From: Pseudomonadota bacterium
GTDB taxonomy: Bacteria; Pseudomonadota; Alphaproteobacteria; Micropepsales; Micropepsaceae
Length of the DNA stretch: 18,479 nt
Direction of reading: 5' to 3'
Assembly: GCA_021817355.1 (NCBI GenBank)
Contig: JAKAVI010000178.1
Span: 5,610 to 24,088, forward strand
Shown: piece by piece, positions 7,099 through 15,562 of the stretch
How the letters are laid out: each line of letters begins with the position of its first letter
Numbering within the stretch: position 1 is the first letter of the stretch
Program-made: the position numbers and the translations under genes
Notes under the pieces: generated by a model
Seen by the model: the letters and a program-made list of their open reading frames with translations, nothing else
Database searches by the model: none
Told to the model about the DNA's origin: nothing

Positions 7099-10000
7099 CT
7101 ATTCGGCGGCCAGGGCGCGATCGCTCAGTGGATACGCAAGCCGCGCCAGCATCTCCTTGGGGACCACCTGCCAGAAGCGTGGCAGTTCGGTTTCCCACTG
7201 CGTGAGCAACTGACGGGCCCACTGCGAATCGGTTTCAGCCAGATGTTCGGCGACGAGGTCGCGCAGCACCCCTGCCCAATGGCTGCTGTCCAGATGCTGC
7301 CAAACCACACTGTCGGGGTTGACATGACGCTCAAAGAGTTCGTCCTCGTCATAGACGAAGGCCATGCCACCTGTCATGCCGGCGGCAAAATTGTCGCCCA
7401 CGCGGCCGAGAACCGCGACAATGCCGCCGGTCATGTATTCGCAGCCATTCGAGCCGCAGCCTTCGACGACGGTGATGGCTCCCGAATTGCGCACCGCAAA
7501 ACGTTCTCCGGCCTGACCGGCGGCGAAGAGTTTGCCGCTGGTTGCTCCGTAGAGAACGGTATTGCCGACGATCGTGTTCTCTCGGGCCACAAAGCGTGCC
7601 GAGGTCAGGGGACGCAACGCAATGGTGGCGCCGGAAAGACCCTTGCCTACATAGTCATTGGCATCGCCGAAGCCCTCGATCCGCAAGCCTTGGACGGCAA
7701 AGGCCCCGAGCGACTGGCCGCACGACCCGCGCAGGCGCAAGGTCAGATGAGCGGGCTGCAAACCGGTCATGCCCCATTGTCGCACGATGCGTGAGGAAAT
7801 GCGTGTGCCGATCGAGCGGTGCGTGTTGCGCACATTGTAGGTCAGCTGCATCTTCTCACCGTGCGCAAGAAAGGGTGCGGCGTCCTTTTCGATCTGGGCA
7901 TCGAGCGTCTCGGGGACTTCATTGCGCCCCTTGGCTGTTGAATACCGTGCGTGATTTCCGGGGTCCGCCTGGACCAGCAGCGGATTGAGATCAAGGTCAT
8001 CGAGCTCTTCGGCGCCTCGGCTCAGCTGGCATAGCAGGTCGGTACGGCCGATCACCTCTTCGAGCTTGCGGAAGCCGAGCTGGGCAAGGATTTCGCGCAC
8101 CTCCTCGGCGATGAAACTGAAGAGGTTGACGACTTTCTCAGCCGTACCGGTGAATTTCGCGCGTAGCGTCTCGTTCTGGGTACAAACACCGACCGGGCAG
8201 GTGTTCGAGTGGCACTGACGGACCATGATGCAGCCCATGGCAATCAGCGCCGCTGTGCCTATGCCGAATTCTTCGGCTCCCATCATCGCCGCCATGACCA
8301 CATCGCGGCCAGTTCTGATGCCACCATCGGTGCGCAACACTACGCGATGGCGCAGATTGTTGAGCGTCAGGATCTGGTTGGCCTCGGTCAGCCCGAGTTC
8401 CCAGGGAACGCCCGCAAACTTGATCGAACTCTGCGGTGAGGCTCCGGTGCCGCCGTTGTGGCCCGCAATGAGGATAACATCTGCCTTGGCCTTGGCGACG
8501 CCTGCGGCGATGGTGCCGATACCGGCCGCCGACACCAGCTTGACGCACACCCGTGCTTCCGGATTGATCTGCTTGAGGTCATAGATCAGCTGCGCCAGAT
8601 CTTCGATCGAATAGATGTCGTGATGTGGCGGTGGCGAGATCAGTGTCACACCCGGCGTTGCATGACGCAGACGGCCGATGAATTCTGTTACCTTGAAGCC
8701 TGGCAGCTGGCCGCCTTCTCCGGGTTTGGCTCCTTGCGCAACCTTGATCTCGATTTCACGGCATTGATTGAGGTATTCGGCGGTCACCCCGAAGCGGCCA
8801 GAGGCCACCTGCTTGATAGCCGAGTTGGGATTGTCACCATTGGCCTTGGGGATGAATCGCGCCGGATCCTCGCCGCCTTCCCCGGAATCGGATTTGGCAC
8901 CGATCCGGTTCATGGCAATGTTGAGGACTTCATGGGCCTCAGGGGACAGGGCGCCAAGGCTCATGCCGGGCGTGATAAAGCGTTTGCGGATCTCGGTGAT
9001 GGATTCGACATCCTGCAGCGCCACCGGTGGGCCTCCTGCCTTCAGTCCCATGAGGTGACGCAGCGACACGGGAGGGAGCGACCACACCGCCTCCGAATAG
9101 CGTCGGAAGGTGGTGTAGGAATCATGGGTGACGGCGTGCTGCAGCATGTGGATCAGATTGGCGCCATGCGCATGGAGTTCTCCACTGGCACGCTGCTTGT
9201 AGAAACCGCCCACTGCGAGCATGCCCGAGCCTGTGGCAAAGCCCTTGCCGTGCTGACGGGCGACTTTGGCAGTGATACCGGAAAGGCCGATGCCTGAAAT
9301 GCGCGATGGCATGCCGGGAAAGATCTCCGCGACCATCGACCGCGAAAGACCGACTGCCTCAAAATTATAAGCGCCGCGATAGGAGGAGAGTACCGATATT
9401 CCCATCTTCGACATGATCTTCTTGAGGCCCGCATCGAGTGCGTCGAGATAGCGCTTAACGCAGGGACCAAGTTGAGCCGTGCCGAACAGGCCGCGTTCAT
9501 GGCGCTCGGCGATGGCCTCCTGGGCAAGGTAGGGATTGACGGTGGTTGCGCCCACCCCGATCAGGCAGGCGAGGTAATGGGTATCCATGCACTCGGCCGA
9601 GCGCACATTGATCGAGGTATAGCTGCGGTAGCCTTTCTTGGTCAAATGCGAGTGCACCGCCCCGACTGCAAGAATCATCGGTACGCCAGCGCGGCTCGCG
9701 GTGATTTTCTCGTCACTGAGCACGAGATAGCCGGTACCGCTGGCCACGGCTTCTTCGGCCTCCGCCCGTAGACGGGCGAGGGCGTCGCGCAGCGCGTTAG
9801 GATCGGCGGTGCCATTATCGACCTGGAACGTACAATCCAGTTCCGCAAATTCACCTGGCAGGCGTTCGCGCATGCGCTCATACATGCCGTTGGACATGAC
9901 CGGGCTTTCGAGCACAAACACGTCGGTCTGCTTTTCATCCTGGGCGAGCACGTTGCCAAGATTGCGGAACCTGGTCTTCAGGCTCATGACCCGATCTTCG

Positions 10001-11637
10001 CGCAGCGGATCGATCGGTGGATTGGTGACCTGACTGAAATTCTGACGGAAGAAGTGCGACAGCGGCCGATACTGGTCGGAGAGCACGGCGAGCGGTGTGT
10101 CATCTCCCATCGAGCCAATGGCTTCCTTGGCCTCGGCCGCCATGGGATGGAGCACAATCTCGAGGTCTTCCAGGCTGACACCGGCAGCGATCTGGCGCCG
10201 GTGCAGTTCTTGATTGTCGAACAGGCGTGGCTCGGGCCCCGGGCCCAGAATTGGCTCCAGTTCGACGATCTTCTGCGTCCACTCCTGGTAGGGATATTCG
10301 CTCGCCAGGTAATCCTTGATGGCGCCGTCCTCGTAAAGCCGGCCCGTCTCTAGGTCGACGCCGATCATCTGCCCAGGACCGACGCGTCCCTTCTGCAGGA
10401 TGCGGGTTTCTTCAAGCAGAACCAGACCCGCCTCAGAGCCGACAAATAGCAACCCGTCTTCGGTTCGGGCGTAGCGCATGGGACGCAGGCCGTTGCGATC
10501 CATGCCGGCGATGACCCAGCGGCCATCGGTTGCGGCAATGGCGGCGGGTCCGTCCCATGGCTCCATCACAGCATTGGCGTAGGAATACATGGCCCGGTGG
10601 GCCTCGGGCATGGTTGAGGCCTTTTTCGACCAGGCTTCCGGAACCAGGATGATCTTGGCGAGCGGTGCGGACCGGCCGGCGCGGGCCAGCACTTCAAATA
10701 CGGCATCAAGCGCGGCCGAATCCGATCCGCCCGGCTGGATGATTGGTTTGATGTCAACGTCGTGTTCGCCGAACAGCTGGCTTGCCATCTTGGATTCGTG
10801 ATTGCGCATCCAGTTGACGTTGCCCTTGAGCGTATTGATCTCGCCATTATGGGCAAGCATGCGGAAGGGCTGGGCCAGACGCCAGGTAGGAAAGGTATTG
10901 GTCGAATAGCGCTGATGGAAAATGGCAAAGGCCGAGATGAAACGCTCATCCTTGAGATCAGGATAGAAGGTTGCCAGCTGTTCGGCGAGGAACATGCCCT
11001 TGTAAATCAGTGACCGCGAGGAAAAGGAGCAGATATAGAAATCGGCAATTGCCGCTTCGCGGACCCGCTTTTCAATGCGGCGGCGGCAGAGATAAAGACG
11101 CCGCTCCAGCGTCTCCATGGGTTCGTCCTCGCCAATATCGAACATCACTTGTTCGATCTCGGGACGGGTGGCATTTGCCTTCTCGCCGATCACCGAGATG
11201 TCGATCGGGACCTGGCGCCAGCCATAAAGATAGAAACCAAAGCCGAGGAGTTCAGATTCGACGATGGTGCGGCAGGTCTCCTGTGCGGTGTAGTCCGTAC
11301 GTGGCAGAAAGATCTGGCCTACGGCAATGCGCCCGGACCGCAGGCTATGCCCGGTCTGGGCAACTGCCGCGCGATAGAACTCCTGCGGCACCTGAAGGTG
11401 AATGCCTGCACCGTCACCGGTCTTGCCGTCGGCATCGACGGCGCCGCGGTGCCAGACCGACTTGAGGGCTTCGATGGCATGGGTGACGACATCACGGCGT
11501 GGCGTACCATCGATGGCGGCAATGAGGCCGACACCACAGGCATCATGTTCCTGTTCAGGTGAATAGACGCCTGCGTCTTCGAGCATATGGGCATTGGCAC
11601 GAAAGCGTTCAATTTCTGCGCTGGCAGTATCCATCAT
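7099..11637 (-). CDS. gltB: Glutamate synthase (NADPH) large subunit
   Basis: This 1512-residue alpha subunit of glutamate synthase makes two glutamates from glutamine and 2-oxoglutarate in the cytosol, with electrons from GltD. The class II glutaminase domain begins at Cys34 (EHDACGVG), the N-terminal nucleophile exposed after removal of a short propeptide. The central domain and the FMN-binding synthase domain follow (GEGGEDPARF, then ISPPPHHDIYSIEDLAQL and GHNGGTGASP). The 3Fe-4S cluster is bound by Cys1136, Cys1142 and Cys1147 (CIMVRQCHSNTCPVGVC). The GXGXG-type C-terminal beta-helix ends the protein. Start: two ATGs in tandem at 11637 and 11634, with GGAG 5 and 8 bases upstream respectively. 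The start is 2 bp past the gltD stop, so the two are one operon. Confidence 0.98.
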   Translation of the reverse strand: MMDTASAEIERFRANAHMLEDAGVYSPEQEHDACGVGLIAAIDGTPRRDVVTHAIEALKSVWHRGAVDADGKTGDGAGIHLQVPQEFYRAAVAQTGHSLRSGRIAVGQIFLPRTDYTAQETCRTIVESELLGFGFYLYGWRQVPIDISVIGEKANATRPEIEQVMFDIGEDEPMETLERRLYLCRRRIEKRVREAAIADFYICSFSSRSLIYKGMFLAEQLATFYPDLKDERFISAFAIFHQRYSTNTFPTWRLAQPFRMLAHNGEINTLKGNVNWMRNHESKMASQLFGEHDVDIKPIIQPGGSDSAALDAVFEVLARAGRSAPLAKIILVPEAWSKKASTMPEAHRAMYSYANAVMEPWDGPAAIAATDGRWVIAGMDRNGLRPMRYARTEDGLLFVGSEAGLVLLEETRILQKGRVGPGQMIGVDLETGRLYEDGAIKDYLASEYPYQEWTQKIVELEPILGPGPEPRLFDNQELHRRQIAAGVSLEDLEIVLHPMAAEAKEAIGSMGDDTPLAVLSDQYRPLSHFFRQNFSQVTNPPIDPLREDRVMSLKTRFRNLGNVLAQDEKQTDVFVLESPVMSNGMYERMRERLPGEFAELDCTFQVDNGTADPNALRDALARLRAEAEEAVASGTGYLVLSDEKITASRAGVPMILAVGAVHSHLTKKGYRSYTSINVRSAECMDTHYLACLIGVGATTVNPYLAQEAIAERHERGLFGTAQLGPCVKRYLDALDAGLKKIMSKMGISVLSSYRGAYNFEAVGLSRSMVAEIFPGMPSRISGIGLSGITAKVARQHGKGFATGSGMLAVGGFYKQRASGELHAHGANLIHMLQHAVTHDSYTTFRRYSEAVWSLPPVSLRHLMGLKAGGPPVALQDVESITEIRKRFITPGMSLGALSPEAHEVLNIAMNRIGAKSDSGEGGEDPARFIPKANGDNPNSAIKQVASGRFGVTAEYLNQCREIEIKVAQGAKPGEGGQLPGFKVTEFIGRLRHATPGVTLISPPPHHDIYSIEDLAQLIYDLKQINPEARVCVKLVSAAGIGTIAAGVAKAKADVILIAGHNGGTGASPQSSIKFAGVPWELGLTEANQILTLNNLRHRVVLRTDGGIRTGRDVVMAAMMGAEEFGIGTAALIAMGCIMVRQCHSNTCPVGVCTQNETLRAKFTGTAEKVVNLFSFIAEEVREILAQLGFRKLEEVIGRTDLLCQLSRGAEELDDLDLNPLLVQADPGNHARYSTAKGRNEVPETLDAQIEKDAAPFLAHGEKMQLTYNVRNTHRSIGTRISSRIVRQWGMTGLQPAHLTLRLRGSCGQSLGAFAVQGLRIEGFGDANDYVGKGLSGATIALRPLTSARFVARENTIVGNTVLYGATSGKLFAAGQAGERFAVRNSGAITVVEGCGSNGCEYMTGGIVAVLGRVGDNFAAGMTGGMAFVYDEDELFERHVNPDSVVWQHLDSSHWAGVLRDLVAEHLAETDSQWARQLLTQWETELPRFWQVVPKEMLARLAYPLSDRALAAE

Positions 11638-11639
11638 CC

Positions 11640-13085
11640 TTACTCCGCAGCAAGCTGGTCGGTACTGGCTTTCTTGGCCAGGAGGAAACGATCAATAGCC
11701 TCGGCCGCATCGAGACCGTCGCGCAAGGCCCAGACAACAAGCGAAGCCCCGCGCACCACATCGCCCCCGGCAAACACCCCCTCAATGCTTGTCATCATTG
11801 TTTTCTGAACGATGCGCAGCGTTCCATTGGTGCGGATGGCAAGCTGCGGCGCCGAAAACAGGCTTGGTAAATCTTCCACATCGAAACCAAGTGCCGAAAT
11901 CGCAAGGTCAACATCAAGGCTGAATTCCGAGCCGCTGATTGCTTCCGGCGAACGCCGGCCGGCCGGATCGGCAAGGCCAAGACGCTGACGGACAAGGCGT
12001 ACCGCTTCGACGTTGCGCGTCCCCTTGAATGCAACCGGCAGGGTCAGCCACTCGAAGGTGACACCTTCTTCTTCGGCATGGGCGACCTCACGCAACGAAC
12101 CCGGCATGTTGTCGCGATCGCGCCGGTAAAGACAGGTGACCGAGATGGCGCCCTGGCGCATTGCGGAGCGTACGCAGTCCATGGCGGTATCGCCCCCGCC
12201 GATGACTGCGACCTTCTTGTTATGTGCATCGAGGGCCTTGTCCTTGGTCTTCGGCAGATGATCGCCAAATCCTCGACGATTGGAGGCGATGAGAAAATCA
12301 AGAGCAGGCACGATGTGGCCAAGATCAACTCCCGGCACCTTCAGTTCACGGGCCTTATAGACGCCAGTGGCGATGAAAACGGCGTCGTGACGGGCGCGCA
12401 GCTCCTCAAGACTGGTGTCGCGGCCAACTTCGAAGTTCAGCTTGAATTCGATACCGCCCTGCCTGAGCCGTTCAACCCGGCGCAGAACCACCGACTTCTC
12501 CAGCTTGAAGCCTGGAATGCCATAGGTCAGCAGGCCGCCTGCGCGGTCGTGACGGTCGTAAATGGTAACGCGATAGCCGCGCTGGTGGAGCGCCTCGGCG
12601 GCGGCAAGCCCGGCCGGTCCAGCGCCGATGATCGCCACTCTCTGGCCGCGATCGGCGCCGGGGATCAGGGGCGCGACCCAGCCATGGTTCCAGGCGGTAT
12701 CGGACAGGTAGCGTTCGATGGCACCGATGGTCACGGTGCCATGACCTGATTGCTCGATGGTGCATTTGCCTTCGCATAGGCGGTCCTGCGGGCAGATGCG
12801 GCCGCAGATTTCAGGCAGGGGATTGGTCGCCTGGCTGAGGTGATAGGCCTCCTCAAGGCGGCCTTCGGCGGTGAGCTTGAGCCAATCGGGAATGTTGTTC
12901 GATAGCGGGCAATGCACCTGGCAGAAGGGAACCCCGCATTGCGAGCACCGGGCCGCCTGCTCGGCGGCCTTGGCGGCGGCAAACTCAGTATACACCTCGT
13001 TGAAGTCAGCCACGCGCTCACTGGCGGCGCGCTTCTTCGGCAGCTCACGTCCTACATCGACGAATCGCAACATTATTTCCGCCAT
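11640..13085 (-). CDS. gltD: Glutamate synthase (NADPH) small subunit
   Basis: This 481-residue flavoprotein passes electrons from NADPH through FAD and two 4Fe-4S clusters to GltB. The cluster ligands are in CSQCGVPFCQVHC (Cys47, 50, 55, 59) and CGRICPQDRLCEGKC (Cys94, 98, 104, 108). The FAD site is GAGPAGLAAAEAL (from 154), the NADPH site VIGGGDTAMDC (294-304), and the C-terminal FAD contact GVFAGGDVVRGASLVVWAL (from 436). I chose ATG 13085 because MAEIMLRFVDVGRELPKKR matches the usual start of alphaproteobacterial GltD. The frame stays open 97 codons further upstream, to 13376, but that extension does not look like family sequence. Gene order gltD-gltB is the reverse of E. coli gltBD. Confidence 0.97.
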   Translation of the reverse strand: MAEIMLRFVDVGRELPKKRAASERVADFNEVYTEFAAAKAAEQAARCSQCGVPFCQVHCPLSNNIPDWLKLTAEGRLEEAYHLSQATNPLPEICGRICPQDRLCEGKCTIEQSGHGTVTIGAIERYLSDTAWNHGWVAPLIPGADRGQRVAIIGAGPAGLAAAEALHQRGYRVTIYDRHDRAGGLLTYGIPGFKLEKSVVLRRVERLRQGGIEFKLNFEVGRDTSLEELRARHDAVFIATGVYKARELKVPGVDLGHIVPALDFLIASNRRGFGDHLPKTKDKALDAHNKKVAVIGGGDTAMDCVRSAMRQGAISVTCLYRRDRDNMPGSLREVAHAEEEGVTFEWLTLPVAFKGTRNVEAVRLVRQRLGLADPAGRRSPEAISGSEFSLDVDLAISALGFDVEDLPSLFSAPQLAIRTNGTLRIVQKTMMTSIEGVFAGGDVVRGASLVVWALRDGLDAAEAIDRFLLAKKASTDQLAAE

Positions 13086-13424
13086 GTCCAGTTTTCCGTC
13101 ATGCAGTTTCCCGACGAGCTTATTTGTTAGGGTGCTTCCAGGGGTATTGCTAGCGTAAAATAGGATAAATGGCAGAATTATTGCCATTATTTGTGGTGAA
13201 ATTGACTGTCGAAGAAGGTATCTGCCGTTACTCTTCCCAATAAAGGTCATATATGCTGTCATAATTGAGCTGTGCAGCCCGACTGTACTGCGGAGCAGGT
13301 AGTGGGCCGGACTGGTGGGGTCATTGTCTGCGGACCCGGTTACGCCCAGGCGCGCGAACACGCGACCGCAGTGCATAGGCGGCCGCGACCATGGCTAGCT
13401 TTGCAGGAGGGGGCTGACCCGAGA
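13086..13424. promoter_or_regulatory. Intergenic region upstream of gltDB, with AT-rich palindrome
   Basis: The 339 bp between gltD and the NDUFA9-like gene hold no gene I can support. The part from about 13120 to 13270 is clearly richer in A+T than the surroundings and should carry the gltDB promoter. A perfect inverted repeat AATGGCA-N7-TGCCATT (13168-13188) lies about 85-105 bp upstream of the gltD start and could be an operator. I found no convincing sigma70 -35/-10 pair with correct spacing, and no NtrC-type sigma54 promoter. Confidence 0.4.
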
Positions 13425-14384
13425 TTAGCTCTGAAGGGGTTGTGTGGCTTCCCGCTCGTATTGTCCATGCGCCCGGAATCGCCACAGGTAGGACGGCAAG
13501 ATGGCGGCGAGCGAATCAGCTTCGATCCCCAGATCGCTCAGGCCCAACGCATTTGTCCCGACAACATTGTCCTTGCGCAGAAGCCTGACCTGGTCGGCGG
13601 TGATAGGTGCTCCGGGTAAAATGCCGAGGAGACGCCCAAGGATGCTGGCAAAGCTGAAAGGCAGGGGCAGAAGGAGCCTGTGCCGGCAGATCACGTGCAA
13701 CATGGTCTGCATCAGCTCCTTGAAGCTGTATATATCCGGCCCGCCAAGTTCATAGAGCTTGCCCGCGGTCTCCGGATCAGCCAGGCAGGCACAGACAGCG
13801 GCCGCAACATCACCGACGAAGACCGGCTGAAAACGGGTCCTGCCACCCCCGATTAGAGGTAGCACGGGTGACAGCCTGGCCATGGCGGCAAAGCGGTTGA
13901 AGAAATCGTCCTCCGGTCCAAAAACGATGGAAGGACGCAGAATCGTGGTCCCTGGCATGGCCGCGCGCGCGGCGCCTTCGCCCTCGGCTTTGCTTGCGGC
14001 GTAGGCGGATTTTGTGGTCGTGGTAGCGCCGATCACTGAAAAATGGATGAGACGCGCAATCCGATGCTCTGCCGCTGCCCTGGCGATGGTCCGGGCGGCA
14101 TCGACATGCAGTGCTCGGAAACTCTGGCGGCCAAAGGATTGCAGCACGCCAACCAGATTGATGGCGTAATCCGCCCCACGCAGGGCATCGGCGACTTTCC
14201 CGCGGTCATGAACATCGCACTTTACCACCTGGATCTGGCCAACCTGGCCGGCGACCATCAGGAAGGGAGCCAGATTGGGTCGCCGTACGGCCACCCGTAC
14301 CCGATAGCCGGCCTTGGCCAAGGCCCGGACCACGTGTCTGCCGATAAAGCCCGATCCACCGAAAACGGTGACCACCTGTGGCAT
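13425..14384 (-). CDS. NDUFA9-like NAD(P)-binding protein (complex I-associated family)
   Basis: This 319-residue atypical SDR belongs to the family annotated as complex I NDUFA9 subunit-like. The dinucleotide loop is GGSGFIGRHVVRAL (9-22). The Tyr and Lys of YxxxK are kept in YAASK (Tyr128, Lys132). The mid-part GPEDDFFNRFAAMARLSPVLPLIGGG and QPVFVGDVAAAV are family hallmarks. In mitochondria the relative binds NADPH and stabilises complex I; the bacterial role is not well defined and could involve quinone or a membrane-near reaction. I start it at ATG 14384 because GGAAGGG lies 6-12 bases upstream; the frame stays open to 14435. It has its own neighbourhood: 104 bp from the small membrane protein gene upstream and 339 bp from gltD downstream. 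Confidence 0.88.
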   Translation of the reverse strand: MPQVVTVFGGSGFIGRHVVRALAKAGYRVRVAVRRPNLAPFLMVAGQVGQIQVVKCDVHDRGKVADALRGADYAINLVGVLQSFGRQSFRALHVDAARTIARAAAEHRIARLIHFSVIGATTTTKSAYAASKAEGEGAARAAMPGTTILRPSIVFGPEDDFFNRFAAMARLSPVLPLIGGGRTRFQPVFVGDVAAAVCACLADPETAGKLYELGGPDIYSFKELMQTMLHVICRHRLLLPLPFSFASILGRLLGILPGAPITADQVRLLRKDNVVGTNALGLSDLGIEADSLAAILPSYLWRFRAHGQYEREATQPLQS

Positions 14385-14488
14385 GGTATGCCCTTCCCAT
14401 GATTGCCGCGTTGAGGCAGTGGGGTTCATAGCCAAAGCCTGGGATGAAGCAAAGGTCGCATTTCGCCGCTCACCGCGCCCGGTAATCG

Positions 14489-14797
14489 CTACTCCGTCTT
14501 GGCGCCCGGCACCTCATCGTCCTGAACATAGACCCGCTCTCCGGACTTGGGTTCGACCCACACGGTAACGGCCCTGCCGGTCTCCTCTTCAATAAACCGC
14601 TCCTGGGTACGCTGCCAGCCAGGTCCGGGGGCACGTGCAACCGTCTTTTTGTAATGCACCCGCTCATAAAGTGTACCGATGAGCAGGAGCACGCCGGCTA
14701 CCAGCATGCTGATGCCAGTCCAGTGAGCGGTGGCCATCAGGCCGATACCGGCCAGAACCGCGATAACTCCTAATCCGATCAAAACTGCCCGCAGCAT
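14489..14797 (-). CDS. Small two-helix membrane protein of unknown function
   Basis: This 102-residue protein has two membrane helices near the N-terminus (about 4-22 and 27-43) separated by a short THWTG-type turn. A basic YERVHYKK stretch and a soluble tail of some 55 residues follow, with QERFIEEETGR and VWVEPKSGERVYVQDD. By the positive-inside rule the tail is likely cytoplasmic. I start it at ATG 14797, so that the first helix directly follows the Met; the open frame continues to 14851, but that would overlap the upstream ybjQ-like gene. The start is 10 bp after that gene's stop, which suggests co-transcription. I recognise no functional family. Confidence 0.75.
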   Translation of the reverse strand: MLRAVLIGLGVIAVLAGIGLMATAHWTGISMLVAGVLLLIGTLYERVHYKKTVARAPGPGWQRTQERFIEEETGRAVTVWVEPKSGERVYVQDDEVPGAKTE

Positions 14798-14807
14798 CGC
14801 CGTCACG

Positions 14808-15140
14808 CTAGCGGGCGCGATCCACGGGTTCGGCGACCACGGCCGTACCATAGGCCACGATTTCGCTCATGGTCTGTCCGATCTCGGACGAATCAAAGCG
14901 CATCATCACCACGGCATTTGCCCCCATGGTAGTCGCGTTCGTTACCAGGCGATCGACGGCTTGGCGGCGGGCTTCTTCCAGAAGCCGCGTGTATTCATGG
15001 ATCTCGCCGCCCACAATGGAGCGTAAGCTGGCCATGATGTTGCCGCCCAGACCTCTTGAACGAACGACCACGCCGAAGCATTGTCCAAGGACCTGACGCA
15101 CCTGCATACCCGGCAGATTTTCAGTTGTGACGACCAGCAT
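14808..15140 (-). CDS. YbjQ/UPF0145 family protein
   Basis: This 110-residue protein fits the YbjQ (UPF0145, formerly DUF74) family: MLVVTTENLPG at the start, GQCFGVVVRSRGLGGNIMA in the middle, and GANAVVMMRFDSSEI near the end, the usual hallmark blocks. Members form small pentameric rings; the suggestion of heavy-metal binding is not experimentally firm. ATG 15140 is chosen because GGGAGAGG lies a few bases upstream, a strong ribosome binding site. It is the first gene of the minus-strand block, 110 bp from the divergently transcribed tRNA gene, and is followed 10 bp later by the small membrane protein gene. Confidence 0.88.
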   Translation of the reverse strand: MLVVTTENLPGMQVRQVLGQCFGVVVRSRGLGGNIMASLRSIVGGEIHEYTRLLEEARRQAVDRLVTNATTMGANAVVMMRFDSSEIGQTMSEIVAYGTAVVAEPVDRAR

Positions 15141-15207
15141 TGCCCTCTCCCGTGGAACCCGGGGCAGTGTGCGCCAGAAACACCTGCAGGGCAAAGTGCC
15201 ATCGCCG

Positions 15208-15236
15208 TTGACAGCTAGATAGCCTCCCCCTACATA
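15208..15236 (+). promoter_or_regulatory. Sigma70-type promoter of tRNA-Leu
   Basis: TTGACA (15208-15213) is a consensus -35, and TACATA (15231-15236) a fair -10, separated by exactly 17 bp. Transcription would start near 15243, about 8 bases before the mature tRNA. The distance and orientation fit a tRNA promoter. Confidence 0.75.
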
Positions 15237-15250
15237 CGCCCTCCTGCCGT

Positions 15251-15335
15251 GCCCAGATGGCGGAATTGGTAGACGCGCTAGTTTCAGGTACTAGTATCGC
15301 AAGATGTGGAGGTTCGAGTCCTCTTCTGGGCACCA
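15251..15335 (+). tRNA. tRNA-Leu(CAG)
   Basis: This 85-nt gene folds as a class II tRNA. The acceptor stem pairs GCCCAGA (15251-15257) with TCTGGGC (15325-15331), with discriminator A and an encoded CCA (15333-15335). The anticodon stem pairs CTAGT (15278-15282) with ACTAG (15290-15294) around the loop TTCAGGT; the anticodon CAG is at 15285-15287, reading CUG. A long variable arm follows, then the T arm with loop TTCGAGT. The 3' end is the probable attachment site of the element to the right, since an integrase gene follows. The tRNA itself is intact. Confidence 0.97.
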
Positions 15336-15438
15336 ACAATACGTCCCGTGGCGTCCTACTCGGTCGACAAAATGGCGAAAATCCGGCATTATCAAGCCTC
15401 AACCGTCCCGGAAAATGCCAAGCAGCTTCATGCGATCT

Positions 15439-15497
15439 GGTGCCATCGGGTGCCATGACTGGGGCCATGATGGCACCCCGGCACATTTGGTGGCACC
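15439..15497. repeat. Four phased GGTGCCAT-type repeats upstream of the integrase
   Basis: GGTGCCAT occurs at 15439-15446 and 15449-15456, its inverse ATGGCACC at 15470-15477, and the one-mismatch inverse GTGGCACC at 15490-15497. Centres are 10, 21 and 20 bp apart, so all four fall on about the same face of the helix. The position between tRNA 3' end and integrase gene fits arm-type integrase sites or an operator for the integrase gene. Confidence 0.6.
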
Positions 15498-15562
15498 ACC
15501 CTGAATTACGCGGGGGGCGCATGGCTTTTTGACCGTGGACTGGGTAGCTGAGGACCCTCGCC

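Noticed and set aside
8458..9297. 279-codon open frame on the + strand
   Set aside because: It lies wholly opposite gltB, whose FMN and Fe-S motifs run through here; it is an antisense shadow in GC-rich DNA.
13086..13376. GltD with a 97-residue N-terminal extension starting at 13376
   Set aside because: The extension covers an AT-rich intergenic patch with a palindrome and shows no family similarity. The internal ATG at 13085 gives the normal GltD N-terminus.
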